Of a DNA stretch of 64,000 bases, positions 36,939 to 46,846 are shown in pieces. This stretch comes from Desulfomicrobium baculatum DSM 4028 (GTDB lineage Bacteria; Desulfobacterota; Desulfovibrionia; Desulfovibrionales; Desulfomicrobiaceae). Position numbers and translations under genes: made by a program. The stretch is taken from contig NC_013173.1 of NCBI RefSeq assembly GCF_000023225.1, forward strand, positions 808,501 through 872,500, read 5' to 3'. Position 1 is the first letter of the stretch. Every line of letters starts with the position of its first letter. The notes under the pieces were generated by a model, which saw only the letters and a list, made by a program, of their open reading frames with translations, ran no database searches and was not told the DNA's origin.

Positions 36939-37327
36939 ATTTCCTTTTCTTTCCCGTTACATGGCTCTGTATGGGAGGTCAATACGTAGTCTAAAAAAAA
37001 TGATGTAGTATCACAGTTTTAGATATAGAAGGCGCCACGCATCACCGTGGCTGATTTGAATCCGTTGATGTTATTATTTCGATATGCGTGTTACCCGCGA
37101 GCAAGGAGTTCTCTCACGAAAGACGTGCGGATTACATTTTTTTATTTTCGTTATTTCGGCAGGTTGAGAGATTCTGTCCGGGCACGGGGGCGAAGGGATG
37201 GTCTTGGAATTGCCGGGAAAGGCTTTTCCCATTCTTGAACTTAGGCAAAAGCCTGCGTAGGGATATGATTGTCGTGCCACGATGGACCCCGCGCGCGTCC
37301 GTCAATCCCGTCGGAAGGAGTTGCCGT
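36939..37327. other. Intergenic region between hynB and the nitroreductase gene
   Basis: No gene is supported here. It should hold the divergent promoters. I see no convincing sigma54 or sigma70 consensus that I would assign. Confidence 0.35.
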
Positions 37328-37987
37328 ATGGACAAGCAGATCATTCTTGATGCCTTCATGTTTCGCCATGCATGCAAGGAATTTGACCCGGATATCAAGA
37401 TTTCCGAAGAGGATTTTCTGTTTATCCTGGAAACCGCGCGTCTGTCTCCGAGCTCCTTCGGGTTTGAGCCGTGGCAGTTTCTGGTTGTCCAGGACATGAA
37501 CTTTCGCATGAAACTCCTGCCCCACACCTGGGGTGGCAAGGGGCAGATTCCTACGGCGAGTCACTTCCTGGTTTGCCTGGCCATGAAAACGCCCCTGCTC
37601 AAGTTCGACAGCCTCGGCATCGCGGATTTCATGCGTCAGATCCAGGAATTGCCCGAGGATCGCATCACCGCGCGCACGGAATATTACGCCACGTTTCAGC
37701 AGTCGGATTTTCGTCTGCTGGACAACGACCGGGCCATGTTCGATTGGGCCGGCAAGCAGTGTTACATCGCCCAGGCCAATATGATGACGGCTGCGGCATT
37801 GATAGGAATCGACTCCTGTCCCATCGAAGGTTTTGCTCAGGACAAGGTGGACGAGGTGCTGGCTGAGGATTTCGGCGTGGATTTGAACGAGTTCGGGGTG
37901 GCCTACATGCTCGCGTTCGGGTATCGGGCCAAGCCTCCGAAGCGAAAGACGCGCAGGCCTCTGGAACAGATGGTCCGCTGGTTCTAG
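37328..37987 (+). CDS. Nitroreductase-family flavoprotein
   Basis: The 219-residue protein begins MDKQIILDAFMFRHACKEFD and has the FMN-binding pattern of NfsB-like oxidoreductases (RLSPSSFGFEPWQFLVV, AQANMMTAAALIGIDSCPIEGF). It should reduce nitro compounds, quinones or flavins with NAD(P)H in the cytoplasm. The ATG at 37328 is preceded by GGAAGGAG. It is followed 11 bases later by a TPR gene. Confidence 0.88.
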   Translation: MDKQIILDAFMFRHACKEFDPDIKISEEDFLFILETARLSPSSFGFEPWQFLVVQDMNFRMKLLPHTWGGKGQIPTASHFLVCLAMKTPLLKFDSLGIADFMRQIQELPEDRITARTEYYATFQQSDFRLLDNDRAMFDWAGKQCYIAQANMMTAAALIGIDSCPIEGFAQDKVDEVLAEDFGVDLNEFGVAYMLAFGYRAKPPKRKTRRPLEQMVRWF

Positions 37988-37998
37988 GTATACACTAC

Positions 37999-38796
37999 AT
38001 GTTGAAAGAAGAGAGCACAGTGGCTGAAGACTACAGCATCGCGGATGTTTCAAAATACTGCATGGCCACGGACCTGGGGCTTGAGTGCGTCTGCTCGAAG
38101 CGGTCCACGGTCAAGGTGGGCACGGGCAACACGGTCAAGAAGGAAGACAGCACCCTCTATTACTACGCCAAGCAGATTGATGACGAGCTCCTGGCCCTGC
38201 AGTCGCTCAATTCCAATTGGGCGCCTTCGGGTCCGGCTCTGGAAGTGACCATGCTTGAGCTGATCACCCAGTATCAGCCGGAAGTGGACATGTTTCTGAA
38301 GCAGGTCAAACCCGTCATCCAGAAAATCGCCAAGGCCGTGGCCAGGGGCGACCGGCACCGCAATAACGGGGAGCCCTATTCGGCCGCCATGGAGTACAAC
38401 AACGCCCTGGGTCTGGATGAAAAAAACGTCCGGGCCTTGTTCGGTCTCGGGCTTACCTATCTGCAATACAATCAGCACGACAAGGCCCAGGCGGTTTTCG
38501 AGCAGCTCATCGCCCTGGACGGGTTTGCCTCGGCCGAATACAAACACCTCTTCAACCAGTTCGGAATAGAGCTGCGCAAGCAGGACATGCTGGATCAGGC
38601 CTGCCGTTATTATTCCCGGGCCATAGAGGTCTGCGCCACGGACGAAAACCTGTATTTCAACTTGGCCAGGGCCTTTGTTCATGGCGGCCGGGTCGGGGAG
38701 GCGGAAAATGCCCTGGAGAAGTGCCTGCGCATCAATCCCGGGCATGAGGAAGGGCGGAAGTTCAAAAAGTATCTTTGTTCCTTGTCGCTCAGTTGA
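37999..38796 (+). CDS. TPR-repeat protein
   Basis: The 265-residue protein has an unrecognised N-terminal part (about 1-110), with two cysteines in LECVCSK, and three to four TPR units (about 115-255; AAMEYNNALGLDEKNVRALF). No signal peptide is present. A second good start (GTGGCTGAAGAC at about 38020) is possible. It is co-directional with the nitroreductase gene. The function is unknown. Confidence 0.7.
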   Translation: MLKEESTVAEDYSIADVSKYCMATDLGLECVCSKRSTVKVGTGNTVKKEDSTLYYYAKQIDDELLALQSLNSNWAPSGPALEVTMLELITQYQPEVDMFLKQVKPVIQKIAKAVARGDRHRNNGEPYSAAMEYNNALGLDEKNVRALFGLGLTYLQYNQHDKAQAVFEQLIALDGFASAEYKHLFNQFGIELRKQDMLDQACRYYSRAIEVCATDENLYFNLARAFVHGGRVGEAENALEKCLRINPGHEEGRKFKKYLCSLSLS

Positions 38797-39963
38797 TCAG
38801 TGTCCCGTGCGGAGCTCGTAAACACCCACGCCCAGCAGCAGCGAGAGCATGATCAGGCCCGAGCCGGTCACGCCCATCCATCCGAAATGCTTGAACCCAT
38901 GTCCCATGACCGTGATTCCCGCCGACCCGCCAAGATAATACCATAATATATAGAGCGAATTGGCCCTGCCTCGGCTGCAGGAGAGCTTGCGGTTCATGCT
39001 TCCCACCGCTGCGGCATGGATGGCGAAAAATCCGGCGCAGGCCATCCCAAGGCTCAGGCAGATCGTGACCAGGCTGGGCACATGGCTGAGCAGAAGCCCC
39101 GCCGCAAGGATGAGCGAGCCCAGGATCATGGTCAGGCCGTTGCCGAAGCGGTTGCTGAACGTGCCGGACAGGGGCGCGATGATCACGCCGACGATGTAGG
39201 TCAGGTACAAGAGGGTGATGAGGTTGGTGCCGGCCGAAAATGGCGGGGCGCTCAGGTAGAAGGGCAGATAATTGAAGGTGGCCCCGAAAACGAAGAGCGC
39301 CCCAAAGCCGACGGCAAAGGTGCGCAGCATGTCGGCCCGGCGCATGAGCTCAAGATAGCCCGGCCCGGTCCGGGTCACCTCGCCCGGCCGTTCTTCCCGG
39401 GGTAAGAGCAGAACCGCCGCCAGCGCCGTGGCCAGGACCATGACCGAGGCGGTGACGAAGGCGTAGCGCCAGTGCAGGGGCGGGTGCAGCCATCCGCCCA
39501 GCAGGCGGCCGCCCAGACCTCCGACCACGGTGGCGGAAACATAGGAGCCCATGACCACGTTCAGGCGCTCCACCGGCAGATTTCTGGCCAGATAGGTGGC
39601 CAGGCAGGTGGTCAGGGCCGGAATGAAGAGCCCTTGCAGCAGGCGCAAGGCGATGATGACATCGATGTTGTCGACCACGGCGCAGGCAATACCCGCTCCG
39701 GCGACCACGGTTCCGCCCAGGACGATGAAGGGTTTGACCGGGTACATGTCGGCCAGGCGTCCGAAGACCAGGGTCGAGAACGCCACGCCGAGGATGACCA
39801 TGGACACGGTTTGGGCCGCCTTGGCGATGGAAATGCCGAACTCGGCCTGCAGCACCGGCAACACGGGCTGCACCAGATAGATGGTGGTGAAGCTGGCCGA
39901 AACCAGGGCGAAAACGAGAGCTTGCAAAGCCAGGGGCGAGATGCGCTTCAAGGCCAGGGTCAT
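38797..39963 (-). CDS. Major facilitator superfamily exporter
   Basis: The 388-residue protein has about twelve spans and the MFS loop motif FGRLADMYPVKPF between spans 2 and 3. It resembles drug/H+ or sugar efflux proteins of the AraJ/YnfM type. The ATG at 39963 overlaps the stop of the upstream acetyltransferase gene (ATGA), so the pair is coupled; the longer frame to 39987 is rejected. Confidence 0.85.
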   Translation of the reverse strand: MTLALKRISPLALQALVFALVSASFTTIYLVQPVLPVLQAEFGISIAKAAQTVSMVILGVAFSTLVFGRLADMYPVKPFIVLGGTVVAGAGIACAVVDNIDVIIALRLLQGLFIPALTTCLATYLARNLPVERLNVVMGSYVSATVVGGLGGRLLGGWLHPPLHWRYAFVTASVMVLATALAAVLLLPREERPGEVTRTGPGYLELMRRADMLRTFAVGFGALFVFGATFNYLPFYLSAPPFSAGTNLITLLYLTYIVGVIIAPLSGTFSNRFGNGLTMILGSLILAAGLLLSHVPSLVTICLSLGMACAGFFAIHAAAVGSMNRKLSCSRGRANSLYILWYYLGGSAGITVMGHGFKHFGWMGVTGSGLIMLSLLLGVGVYELRTGH

Positions 39964-40391
39964 TGCGGTGCCGGGTCTCGCAGCCACATGTGCACGTGGG
40001 GGATGCCCGCTTCTTCAAACTCCTCTCCGCAGGCGGTGAAGCCGTGCCTGCGGTAGAAACCCGTGGCCCTGGTCTGGGCATGAAGCTCGAATCTGGAAAA
40101 GCCGTCTTTGCGGCACTGGTCCAGCATGAATTGCAGGAGCTTTGCGCCCACTCCCCGGCCTCGCCAGGCGCGGCGCACGGCCAGACGTTGAAGGAAGGCC
40201 CGGTCGCCCTGGTAGCGGATGCGGCCGCAGGCCACGGGCTCGCCGTCTATTTCCCCGATAACGTGCACGGCCGCAAGATCGTTCCCGTCCATTTCATCGG
40301 CATGCGCGATGCCCTGTTCCTCCATGAAAACGATGGCCCGGACCATGAACACCTGGAGCAGGCCGTCTAGTGTGTGTACGCGTTTGAACAT
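39960..40391 (-). CDS. GNAT-family acetyltransferase
   Basis: The 143-residue protein has the acetyl-CoA loop RRAWRGRGVGAKLLQFML and a C-terminal GFYRRHGFTACGEEF typical of ElaA-like or YjcF-like GNAT enzymes. The substrate is not known. Coupling to an MFS exporter suggests acetylation of a compound that is then exported. Confidence 0.85.
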   Translation of the reverse strand: MFKRVHTLDGLLQVFMVRAIVFMEEQGIAHADEMDGNDLAAVHVIGEIDGEPVACGRIRYQGDRAFLQRLAVRRAWRGRGVGAKLLQFMLDQCRKDGFSRFELHAQTRATGFYRRHGFTACGEEFEEAGIPHVHMWLRDPAPQ

Positions 40392-40435
40392 GAACTTTCC
40401 TGAGCGCCGGGCTGCTCTGCCCGGCGCGGTATCGG

Positions 40436-42679
40436 CTATTTATCCGGCGCGGTCGTCTGGTTTGCCGGGAGCTGCGTTTGCGCCGGGGCTTCCAGCGTGG
40501 CATTGCTTTGCTGGCTTGAGAAAAGCGGGAATGCGTTAACAAATATCCGCTGGATGTAGCCCTTGTCCCAGGCCATCCCGAGAGCCATGAAAAGGGCCAG
40601 CACCACGGCCCATTTCTTCCACGGCGTCTTTTTTTCCGCAAAGGGGTCGACCGTTGACCGCTTGGCGCCCACGGGCAATTCGGCCAGCGTGGTCAGGGTG
40701 GCTCCGAAGGGGATGTTGATGCGCGCCTTGGTGTTCACGGCCCATCCGCCGGCATCGAGTATGGGGGCCAGATTGCGCTGGCGGAGTTTCAAATAGGCGA
40801 TGATCATGGACGGACCCGAAATCATGAGGATGATTCCGCCGATGACCAGCGGCATCTGCCATATGGCCATGTTCAGAAATCCGCTCATGACCGAGGCCAT
40901 GGCCGTGCCGATGGCACCCAGGGCCAGGCCGATAGCTGCGAAAATGCCGGCGAATTTGCCCACGTCGAAAGGCGTCGGGGGCTTGGCAGGATCGGCGCCT
41001 GTCCCGATGCCGGACAGTTTCGATCCGGCGGCCGCATCCACTGCGCTGTCCTTGGCCGCGGCGAATTTCGCGATCTGCTCCCCGATCATGCGGCCGAAGC
41101 GCTTGTAGGGGGAAAGGAACGCCTGGCGCACGCTGATGGGGTGTTCGATGATCTTGATGATGGTCGCATCCCAGTCTTCGCCGGTGCGGTCATAGAAAAT
41201 GCCGTTGCGGCCGACCATGAGGTTGTCGGAGTCGCCGCCGGTGAAGGCCGCCGCGATGTGCATCTGTTCCGTGCTGCCTCGCCGCGTGCAGCGGCAATAG
41301 GTGAGATAGGTCTGGCTCAGGACGGCCAGGGTGGCATGCGTGTCGGGATTGGCCACGCGCACGCAGAGTTCGCAGGCCCGGCCGTCCAGATACAGGGTGC
41401 CCGCCTGGAAGATGGCCTTGCGGTCTCGGGCGTAGAAATCGCGGAACGCTACGAAGTTGTTGAGCAAAACAACAAGATCTCGGGTGAAGTGCACAAGGCG
41501 CGTCACCCCTTCAAAACTCTCCACCTGTTCGGCCAGGCTCAAATCCTCGGCGATGATTTTTTCCAGTTCCTTGCGGCTGTCGCCATCAAGAAGGTCCTGA
41601 AGACGCCGGCTATCCAGGCTTTCCACCTCTGCCCCGGCCTTGGCGGCCAGCCAGGCCTCGTGCGCCTCAAGAGTCGATTTGATCCTCTCCCACTGAGACT
41701 GCTCCAGGGTATCCACATCGCCGAAAAGCGGGATAACCACCAGGGTCTTGAATGTCGCCAGGGCCTGCGCCCAGGCGGGATTGACGCCTGTCTCAAGGGG
41801 CAGCGGGCGACCCGCCTCGATTCGCGCCAGCGGGAAGTGCTCCAGATCCGTGTCCAGACGCAGTTCATGGGGCGATATGGCCTCGTAGGCGAGCAGCGCG
41901 GGGTTCAGGGCGTCCTCGGCCTTGGGATCGAAGGCGGCCAGATCGCAGCGGATGAAATAATCACCGAGCTTGACCCGCAAGCTGTTGACGATCTCCCGCG
42001 CCGCCGTGGTGTTTTCCCCGAAGGGCAGGATCGTCTGCGCATTTTCCTGCGCCTGGCGCAGCCACTCCACGTAGAGGGCGGCGGCCTGATAGAACGCCTC
42101 GACCTGCTCTGCCGAGATGCCTGGCGCGCCGCCGCGATCCTGCACGCTGCCTACGCAGGTCATGATTTCTTCGATGAGAATTTGCGTGGCCTGATCGCGA
42201 GCCGAAATGGGCGTGATCACCCCGTCGCCGTTGAAGGGGGATTCGTGCAGCAGGGCCTCTGTGCCGGCCACGTGCTCGATGGTGATGGCCTCCGCTCCTT
42301 CCTGCCCCAGAAAATTCTGGATCTGCCTGGCTGAGGCCAAAAGCCGCCGACCTTCAGGGATGGAATCGTCGATGGCTGCGAGCGGCAAGGAGGAGCTTCC
42401 GGCCATAACCGGACGAAGGTCGCGCAGCATCGTACAGACCCAGTCCACGGCATCCAGGATCTCGGGGACCCTGACCCGCCCGTCGTCATTGGTGTCGAGC
42501 ATGGCCAGGGTGCGCGGATCGAATTCAAGCCCGTCGACCGGACAACTTAAGGCCGCCCACAGCTTCTGATCCAGTTCGCGCAGATGTAAAAGGTCTTCGG
42601 CGGTGTCGAGCCGGACCTGGTCAAAACCGCCGAGGCGGAAAAAACGCCAGCGGTGAGAGGAAGGCGATCCTGTGTCCAT
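40436..42679 (-). CDS. Large EF-hand-like membrane protein, uncharacterised
   Basis: The 747-residue protein has an N-terminal calcium-loop motif (DTNDDGRVRVPEI, about 60-72) and possibly a second (FNGDGVITP). A long soluble region follows, then a C-terminal region with membrane spans near 605-660 and 700-720, and a Gln/Ala-rich tail. I recognise it as a conserved hypothetical of delta-type proteobacteria without known function. The start at 42679 has AGGAG upstream. It stands as a single gene. Confidence 0.7.
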   Translation of the reverse strand: MDTGSPSSHRWRFFRLGGFDQVRLDTAEDLLHLRELDQKLWAALSCPVDGLEFDPRTLAMLDTNDDGRVRVPEILDAVDWVCTMLRDLRPVMAGSSSLPLAAIDDSIPEGRRLLASARQIQNFLGQEGAEAITIEHVAGTEALLHESPFNGDGVITPISARDQATQILIEEIMTCVGSVQDRGGAPGISAEQVEAFYQAAALYVEWLRQAQENAQTILPFGENTTAAREIVNSLRVKLGDYFIRCDLAAFDPKAEDALNPALLAYEAISPHELRLDTDLEHFPLARIEAGRPLPLETGVNPAWAQALATFKTLVVIPLFGDVDTLEQSQWERIKSTLEAHEAWLAAKAGAEVESLDSRRLQDLLDGDSRKELEKIIAEDLSLAEQVESFEGVTRLVHFTRDLVVLLNNFVAFRDFYARDRKAIFQAGTLYLDGRACELCVRVANPDTHATLAVLSQTYLTYCRCTRRGSTEQMHIAAAFTGGDSDNLMVGRNGIFYDRTGEDWDATIIKIIEHPISVRQAFLSPYKRFGRMIGEQIAKFAAAKDSAVDAAAGSKLSGIGTGADPAKPPTPFDVGKFAGIFAAIGLALGAIGTAMASVMSGFLNMAIWQMPLVIGGIILMISGPSMIIAYLKLRQRNLAPILDAGGWAVNTKARINIPFGATLTTLAELPVGAKRSTVDPFAEKKTPWKKWAVVLALFMALGMAWDKGYIQRIFVNAFPLFSSQQSNATLEAPAQTQLPANQTTAPDK

Positions 42680-42842
42680 GCAGTGCTCCTTGCGTGACGA
42701 CATTCGGGGTGCGACGGTGCGGATATTTCTTACGCTCAACACGGAGCCGATATCAAGGACGAAGTCCGTCATACGAGGAGCGTATACCCCTGTCGTGAAG
42801 TTTGAGGCCCGTGGCCGACAGCCTGTTTTCGCGGGTGCGGAT

Positions 42843-43493
42843 TCAACCGTGAAGAATGCGTGTCAGTGCGGCTATCTTGCCCCGGATATCGGCGGCGGCC
42901 GTGATTTCGGTGACCAGCGCCATGCAGCGGGCGCCGTGGGCGGCCACCTCGGCGAGGTTGTGCTCCTTGATTCCGCCGATGGCGACAAAGGGCAGGTTCA
43001 GATTGCCCGCAACGAAATCCAGGTATGCAAAGCCCACGGGCGCGCACACGTCTTCCTTGGTCTGGGTCGCGAATATCGGTCCTACGCCGATGTAATCCGC
43101 CCCCCGGGCTTCGGCCGCAAGGCCCTGTTCCGGGGAATGGGTCGAGAGGCCGATGGCCATGTTTTCGCCCACCAGGCTCCGCACGGCCTCAAGCGGCAGA
43201 TCCTCCTGCCCCACATGCACCCCGTCGGCTCCGACCAGCAGCGCCAGATCTATGTCGTCATTGACGATGAAGGCCGCGCCCGCCTCGCGGGTCATGGCGC
43301 GCAAGTGCAGGCATTCCTCGTATTTGAGTCCCATCTTTTTCGTCTTCTCGCGGTATTGGATGATGCGTATTCCGCCGTCCAGCATGGCCTGGACCACGTC
43401 CGCGTTGCGGCGTCCAAGGGAGAATTTCTCAGCTGTCAGGCCGTACAGGCCGCCGATCCGCATCAAGCTGGTCACAAGCTCGCGTCCGTTCAT
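42843..43493 (-). CDS. thiE: Thiamine-phosphate synthase
   Basis: The 216-residue TIM-barrel enzyme joins HMP-PP and the thiazole phosphate. It shows IRIIQYREKTK, VNDDIDLALLVGADGVHVGQ, ADYIGVGPIF and FVAIGGIKEHN. It ends the thiSGHFE operon, overlapping thiF by four bases. Confidence 0.94.
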   Translation of the reverse strand: MNGRELVTSLMRIGGLYGLTAEKFSLGRRNADVVQAMLDGGIRIIQYREKTKKMGLKYEECLHLRAMTREAGAAFIVNDDIDLALLVGADGVHVGQEDLPLEAVRSLVGENMAIGLSTHSPEQGLAAEARGADYIGVGPIFATQTKEDVCAPVGFAYLDFVAGNLNLPFVAIGGIKEHNLAEVAAHGARCMALVTEITAAADIRGKIAALTRILHG

Positions 43494-44113
43494 GTCCGAT
43501 CCTTATAAAGAGTGTGAAAATGCTTTAGAATCAGGTCGGCCTGCATGGCCGCCGCCATGCCCACGCCGGGGGACATGGGCGGATTCGGGATGTCGCACGG
43601 CGTCCTGTGGTCGCCGACAATGACGAGGCCCGGCCGCACGGTCCTGACCGTCATGCTCCCGGCGCGGCCGAACCCGCCGATCCCCGATGCGCCGACCACC
43701 AGCCGGACTAAGCCCGTCATGGTCTCGACGATGAGCTTCTTGGCGCGCGGGTCGTCCACGGCCTCGACCACGGCGTCGCAGGATCCGAAAAGGGCGGGCA
43801 TGTTCTCGGCGTTCACGTGAAGATGATGGGCCGTGATCCTGGCCGCCGGATTTATGGCCAGCAGGTTGTCCCGCAGGGCCAGGGCCTTGGGGCGTCCGAC
43901 CTGCGCCAGGACGAAATGCTGGCGGTTCAGATTCGAGGGTTCCACCGAGTCCGCGTCGGCCAGAATCAGATTCGCGAATCCGCAGCGGACCAGATGCACG
44001 GCGCAGTTGGAACCGAGCCCCCCAGCTCCGATGATTCCAATCGTTACGGAGCGCAGGAACGTCAGGAAGTCCTCGTCCAGATAGCGCCCAAGGCCGTGCT
44101 CGAAGGTGTTCAC
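43490..44113 (-). CDS. thiF: ThiF-family adenylyltransferase for ThiS
   Basis: The 207-residue protein has the nucleotide loop IGIIGAGGLGSNCAVHL and DADSVEPSNLNRQHF of E1-like enzymes. It activates the C-terminal Gly-Gly of ThiS. It lacks the zinc-Cys pairs of longer MoeB/ThiF proteins, as is usual for the short ThiF found with ThiH. It overlaps thiH by four bases. Confidence 0.92.
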   Translation of the reverse strand: MNTFEHGLGRYLDEDFLTFLRSVTIGIIGAGGLGSNCAVHLVRCGFANLILADADSVEPSNLNRQHFVLAQVGRPKALALRDNLLAINPAARITAHHLHVNAENMPALFGSCDAVVEAVDDPRAKKLIVETMTGLVRLVVGASGIGGFGRAGSMTVRTVRPGLVIVGDHRTPCDIPNPPMSPGVGMAAAMQADLILKHFHTLYKDRT

Positions 44114-45222
44114 GCGCTCCCCTCCAGCGGCTCCCAGTCTTTGAAGACGGCCTGGTATCCGCGAGCGCGCAACGACTCCTTCATCTCGTCCACGCTGCGC
44201 GCATCGGAGATCTCGAACTGCCCGGTTTCGGCGGGTTTGGCGTGCCCGCCCACGGCGGTGCTGACTCCCGCCGACATGCGCGTCACGCCCAGCGGCAGGA
44301 TGTTGTCGCGAAAATCCGGCGCTTCACGGGTGGAGATGGTGATGGACAGGCGCGGCAGGAAGATGCGCAGGGCGGTCATGGCCTGCACCAGTTCCCGGTC
44401 GGAAACAATGCACGCCGGTTGAAACGCTCCGGCATGGGGGCGCATGCGCGGCAGGGACACGGCCACATCCACGCCGGGGTAGCGCTTTTGCAGCCAGGCC
44501 GCGTGCAGGCCGGTGGCGTAAATTTCCTGCCGCCAGTCGGTCAGGCCCAGCAGCGCGCCGATGTTGACCACGCGCATGCCCGCCTCGGCTCCGCGTTGCG
44601 GGGTGTTCAGGCGGAAGGCATAGTCCCGCTTGGGTCCGGCCGGGTGCAGCTGGGCATAAAGGACCGGGTCGTAGGTTTCCTGAAACACGGTCAGGCCGTC
44701 CACGCCCGCCTGCACCAGCCTCGCGTAATCAGCCGTTTCCATGGGATAGACTTCCAAGGAAATGGACGGAAACAAGGGGCGCAGGACCCGCACGCACGCT
44801 TCCAGATACTCAACGCCCGCCTTGCGCGGGGCCTCGCCGGTCAAAAGGAGCAGATGCTTCAGGCCCGTGGCGGCGATGGCCTGTCCTTCCGCCCGGACTT
44901 CATCGAGGCTGAGCTGGGTGCGCGGGATCGTGTTCGGGGCCGCGAACCCGCAGTAGCGGCAGTGGTTGGCGCAGTGGTTGGAGACGTAAAGGGGAGTGAA
45001 GAGGCTGATGGTGCGGCCGAAATTGCGCAGGGTCAGCGCATGGGCGCGTCTGCCCATGGCCTCCAGATGCGGGGCCGCCGCCGGGGAGAGCAGGGCCAGG
45101 AATCCGGACGCGTCGACGCGCTCCTGGCCGACAACGCGGCGCACGTCATTCCCGCGCACGGCCTCGAAATGCGGCTGCAGGGGCGTTTGGCTCAGGCGCA
45201 GGGCCTCGGGCAGGAAGCTCAT
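44110..45222 (-). CDS. thiH: 2-iminoacetate synthase
   Basis: The 370-residue radical SAM enzyme splits tyrosine to dehydroglycine for thiazole formation under anaerobic conditions. The cluster motif is [10 protein letters not shown] (about 83-92). The ATG at 45222 overlaps the thiG stop (ATGA). Use of ThiH rather than an oxygen-dependent glycine oxidase fits an anaerobe. Confidence 0.94.
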   Translation of the reverse strand: MSFLPEALRLSQTPLQPHFEAVRGNDVRRVVGQERVDASGFLALLSPAAAPHLEAMGRRAHALTLRNFGRTISLFTPLYVSNHCANHCRYCGFAAPNTIPRTQLSLDEVRAEGQAIAATGLKHLLLLTGEAPRKAGVEYLEACVRVLRPLFPSISLEVYPMETADYARLVQAGVDGLTVFQETYDPVLYAQLHPAGPKRDYAFRLNTPQRGAEAGMRVVNIGALLGLTDWRQEIYATGLHAAWLQKRYPGVDVAVSLPRMRPHAGAFQPACIVSDRELVQAMTALRIFLPRLSITISTREAPDFRDNILPLGVTRMSAGVSTAVGGHAKPAETGQFEISDARSVDEMKESLRARGYQAVFKDWEPLEGSA

Positions 45223-46010
45223 GATGCGCCTTCCGTCTGGTCCAGAAATCCGGTCAGGGGCGAGGAAGCCTGCGCCAGGGTGGCGACGGCTCCGGGCCCG
45301 GCCAGCCAGGCTTCGCGGCCCGCGGCCACTGCCCGCCCGAAAGCCCGTCCCATGAGCACGGGGTCCGCAGCCGTGGCGATGGCCGTGTTGACCAGGCAGG
45401 CCGCCGCCCCCATCTCCATGGCCTGGCACGCCTGGCTGGGAGTGCCGATCCCTGCGTCGACAATGATGGGCAGCTCCATCTCCTCGATGAGGATGCGGAT
45501 CATCTCTTCGGTTCGAAGGCCCCGGTTGGTGCCGATGGGCGCGCCCAGAGGCATGATCGCCGCCGCTCCGGCGTCTGCGAGGGAGCGGGCCACATAGAGG
45601 TCGGGGTTCATGTACGGCAGGACCACGAATCCCTCATTGGCCAGGATTTCCGTAGCCTTGGCAGTCTCATAGCCGTCGGGCAGGAGGTAGCGGTTGTCGG
45701 AGATGACTTCGATCTTGACCCAGTTCCCGCAGCCCATGGCCCTGGCCAGACGGGCAATGCGCACGGCCTCGTCGGCGTTGCGCGCCCCGGAGGTGTTGGG
45801 CAACAGGGTCATGTGGGGCGGGATGTGGCGCATGACGTTGTCGGCCTTGCCATCCAGGTCCACCCGGCGCAGGGCCACGGTGATGACCTCGGAGCAGGAG
45901 GCTTCGCACACCGGCGCGATGAGCGCGTCGTTTCCGTACTTGCCCGTGCCGGTGAAGAGGCGGCTGCCAAGGCGCTTGCCGCCGATTTCGAAAATATCGG
46001 TATGATTCAT
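45219..46010 (-). CDS. thiG: Thiazole synthase
   Basis: The 263-residue barrel protein has [14 protein letters not shown], the Lys in NWVKIEVI that binds deoxyxylulose phosphate, [13 protein letters not shown] and [10 protein letters not shown]. It forms the thiazole ring with ThiS-thiocarboxylate and iminoglycine from ThiH. It starts 58 bases after thiS. Confidence 0.95.
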   Translation of the reverse strand: MNHTDIFEIGGKRLGSRLFTGTGKYGNDALIAPVCEASCSEVITVALRRVDLDGKADNVMRHIPPHMTLLPNTSGARNADEAVRIARLARAMGCGNWVKIEVISDNRYLLPDGYETAKATEILANEGFVVLPYMNPDLYVARSLADAGAAAIMPLGAPIGTNRGLRTEEMIRILIEEMELPIIVDAGIGTPSQACQAMEMGAAACLVNTAIATAADPVLMGRAFGRAVAAGREAWLAGPGAVATLAQASSPLTGFLDQTEGAS

Positions 46011-46068
46011 GTTGGTTCTCGCTGTTTGCGGTGTGAAGGATGTGCAGCTCGCCAAGGCCGGGACAGGG

Positions 46069-46269
46069 TCAGCCTCCGCCGACAAAGCTCAGCAGTTCGA
46101 GCCGGTCGCCGGCGCTCAGGCTGGTGGACTCGAATGTATCGCCGGGTACGATGTTCTGGTTCAGTTCGGCTACGACCACGGATGGATCGAGGTTCATGGA
46201 AAGGAGCAGCTCGTGCAGGGTCCGGCCGGGCTCGATATCCTGCGTGCGTCCGTTGACGGTGATGTGCAT
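46069..46269 (-). CDS. thiS: Sulfur carrier protein ThiS
   Basis: The 66-residue ubiquitin-like protein begins [20 protein letters not shown] and ends SFVGGG, with the terminal Gly-Gly needed for thiocarboxylation. The start at 46269 fits the family. It is the first gene after the TPP riboswitch. Confidence 0.93.
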   Translation of the reverse strand: MHITVNGRTQDIEPGRTLHELLLSMNLDPSVVVAELNQNIVPGDTFESTSLSAGDRLELLSFVGGG

Positions 46270-46303
46270 GGTTGCCTCCGCGTTGTGGTGCAAGCGGGAG
46301 GGG

Positions 46304-46343
46304 GGGCGCAAAAAGAAAACCGCGCCGGGGAGGGCGCGGTTCG
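46304..46343 (-). terminator. Riboswitch-controlled terminator before thiS
   Basis: AACCGCGCC and GGCGCGGTT form a GC-rich stem, followed on the minus strand by TTCTTTTT. It stands between the TPP aptamer and thiS and is the likely expression platform. Confidence 0.85.
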
Positions 46344-46360
46344 ATGAATGGGTGTTTTCC

Positions 46361-46455
46361 GGAACCAGCTTCCCTACGGCAGCATGATCTGCGTCAGGTC
46401 GTAAGGGTCGGGAACGTGTCCCCTCTCAGCCCATCGGGCTCCCCCAGCTTGTGAG
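46361..46455 (-). promoter_or_regulatory. TPP riboswitch
   Basis: On the minus strand the conserved THI-box elements appear in order: GGGGGAGCC, GGCTGAGAGG, ACCCTTACGACCTGA (helix P4 side), then GCCGTAGGGAAGCTGG. They fold into the TPP aptamer. Thiamine pyrophosphate binding should favour the terminator and shut off thiSGHFE. Confidence 0.95.
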
Positions 46456-46566
46456 GTCGGACGATATGCGGATTGGGCGGGGTTGTAAAGGTGGCGGGGG
46501 AGGCGGACAAAGCCGAGATAGTTTGTTGCGAAGACAGATCAGGCAGGCCAGGCAGGTCAGGCGTGG

Positions 46567-46739
46567 CGTTGCGGGGTGTTTCGGACAAGGGCCGCCGAAA
46601 CTCCCTCTCCGGCCTCGTAGAGTTCAGCCGTCGCCCCTCTGAACAGCGGTCCGTGCTTCGGGCGGGACGCGACGACTGAACAAACGAGGCCTGGATCGGT
46701 CAGACAGTCGGCGGCCCTTGCCCGAAACACCCCGCAACG
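46567..46739. repeat. 173-bp imperfect palindrome with nested stems
   Basis: The outer arms 46567-46596 and 46710-46739 pair over 30 bases with one mismatch. Inside, GGCCTCGT/ACGAGGCC (46611-46618, 46684-46691), GTTCAG/CTGAAC, CGTCG/CGACG and CGCCC/GGGCG continue the stem with bulges. No coding signal is convincing. It could be a folded small RNA, a MITE-like element or a dispersed palindromic repeat. Confidence 0.8.
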
Positions 46740-46846
46740 CTGCCGTACGTTTGAGGCTCCGTCGTTGCGTTGTAAAGACAGGACTGTTTTGGTGTGAAGC
46801 GGGAGCGGGGTGACCGGGCAGAGGCGGAGCCTCGGCCCGGTACCGA

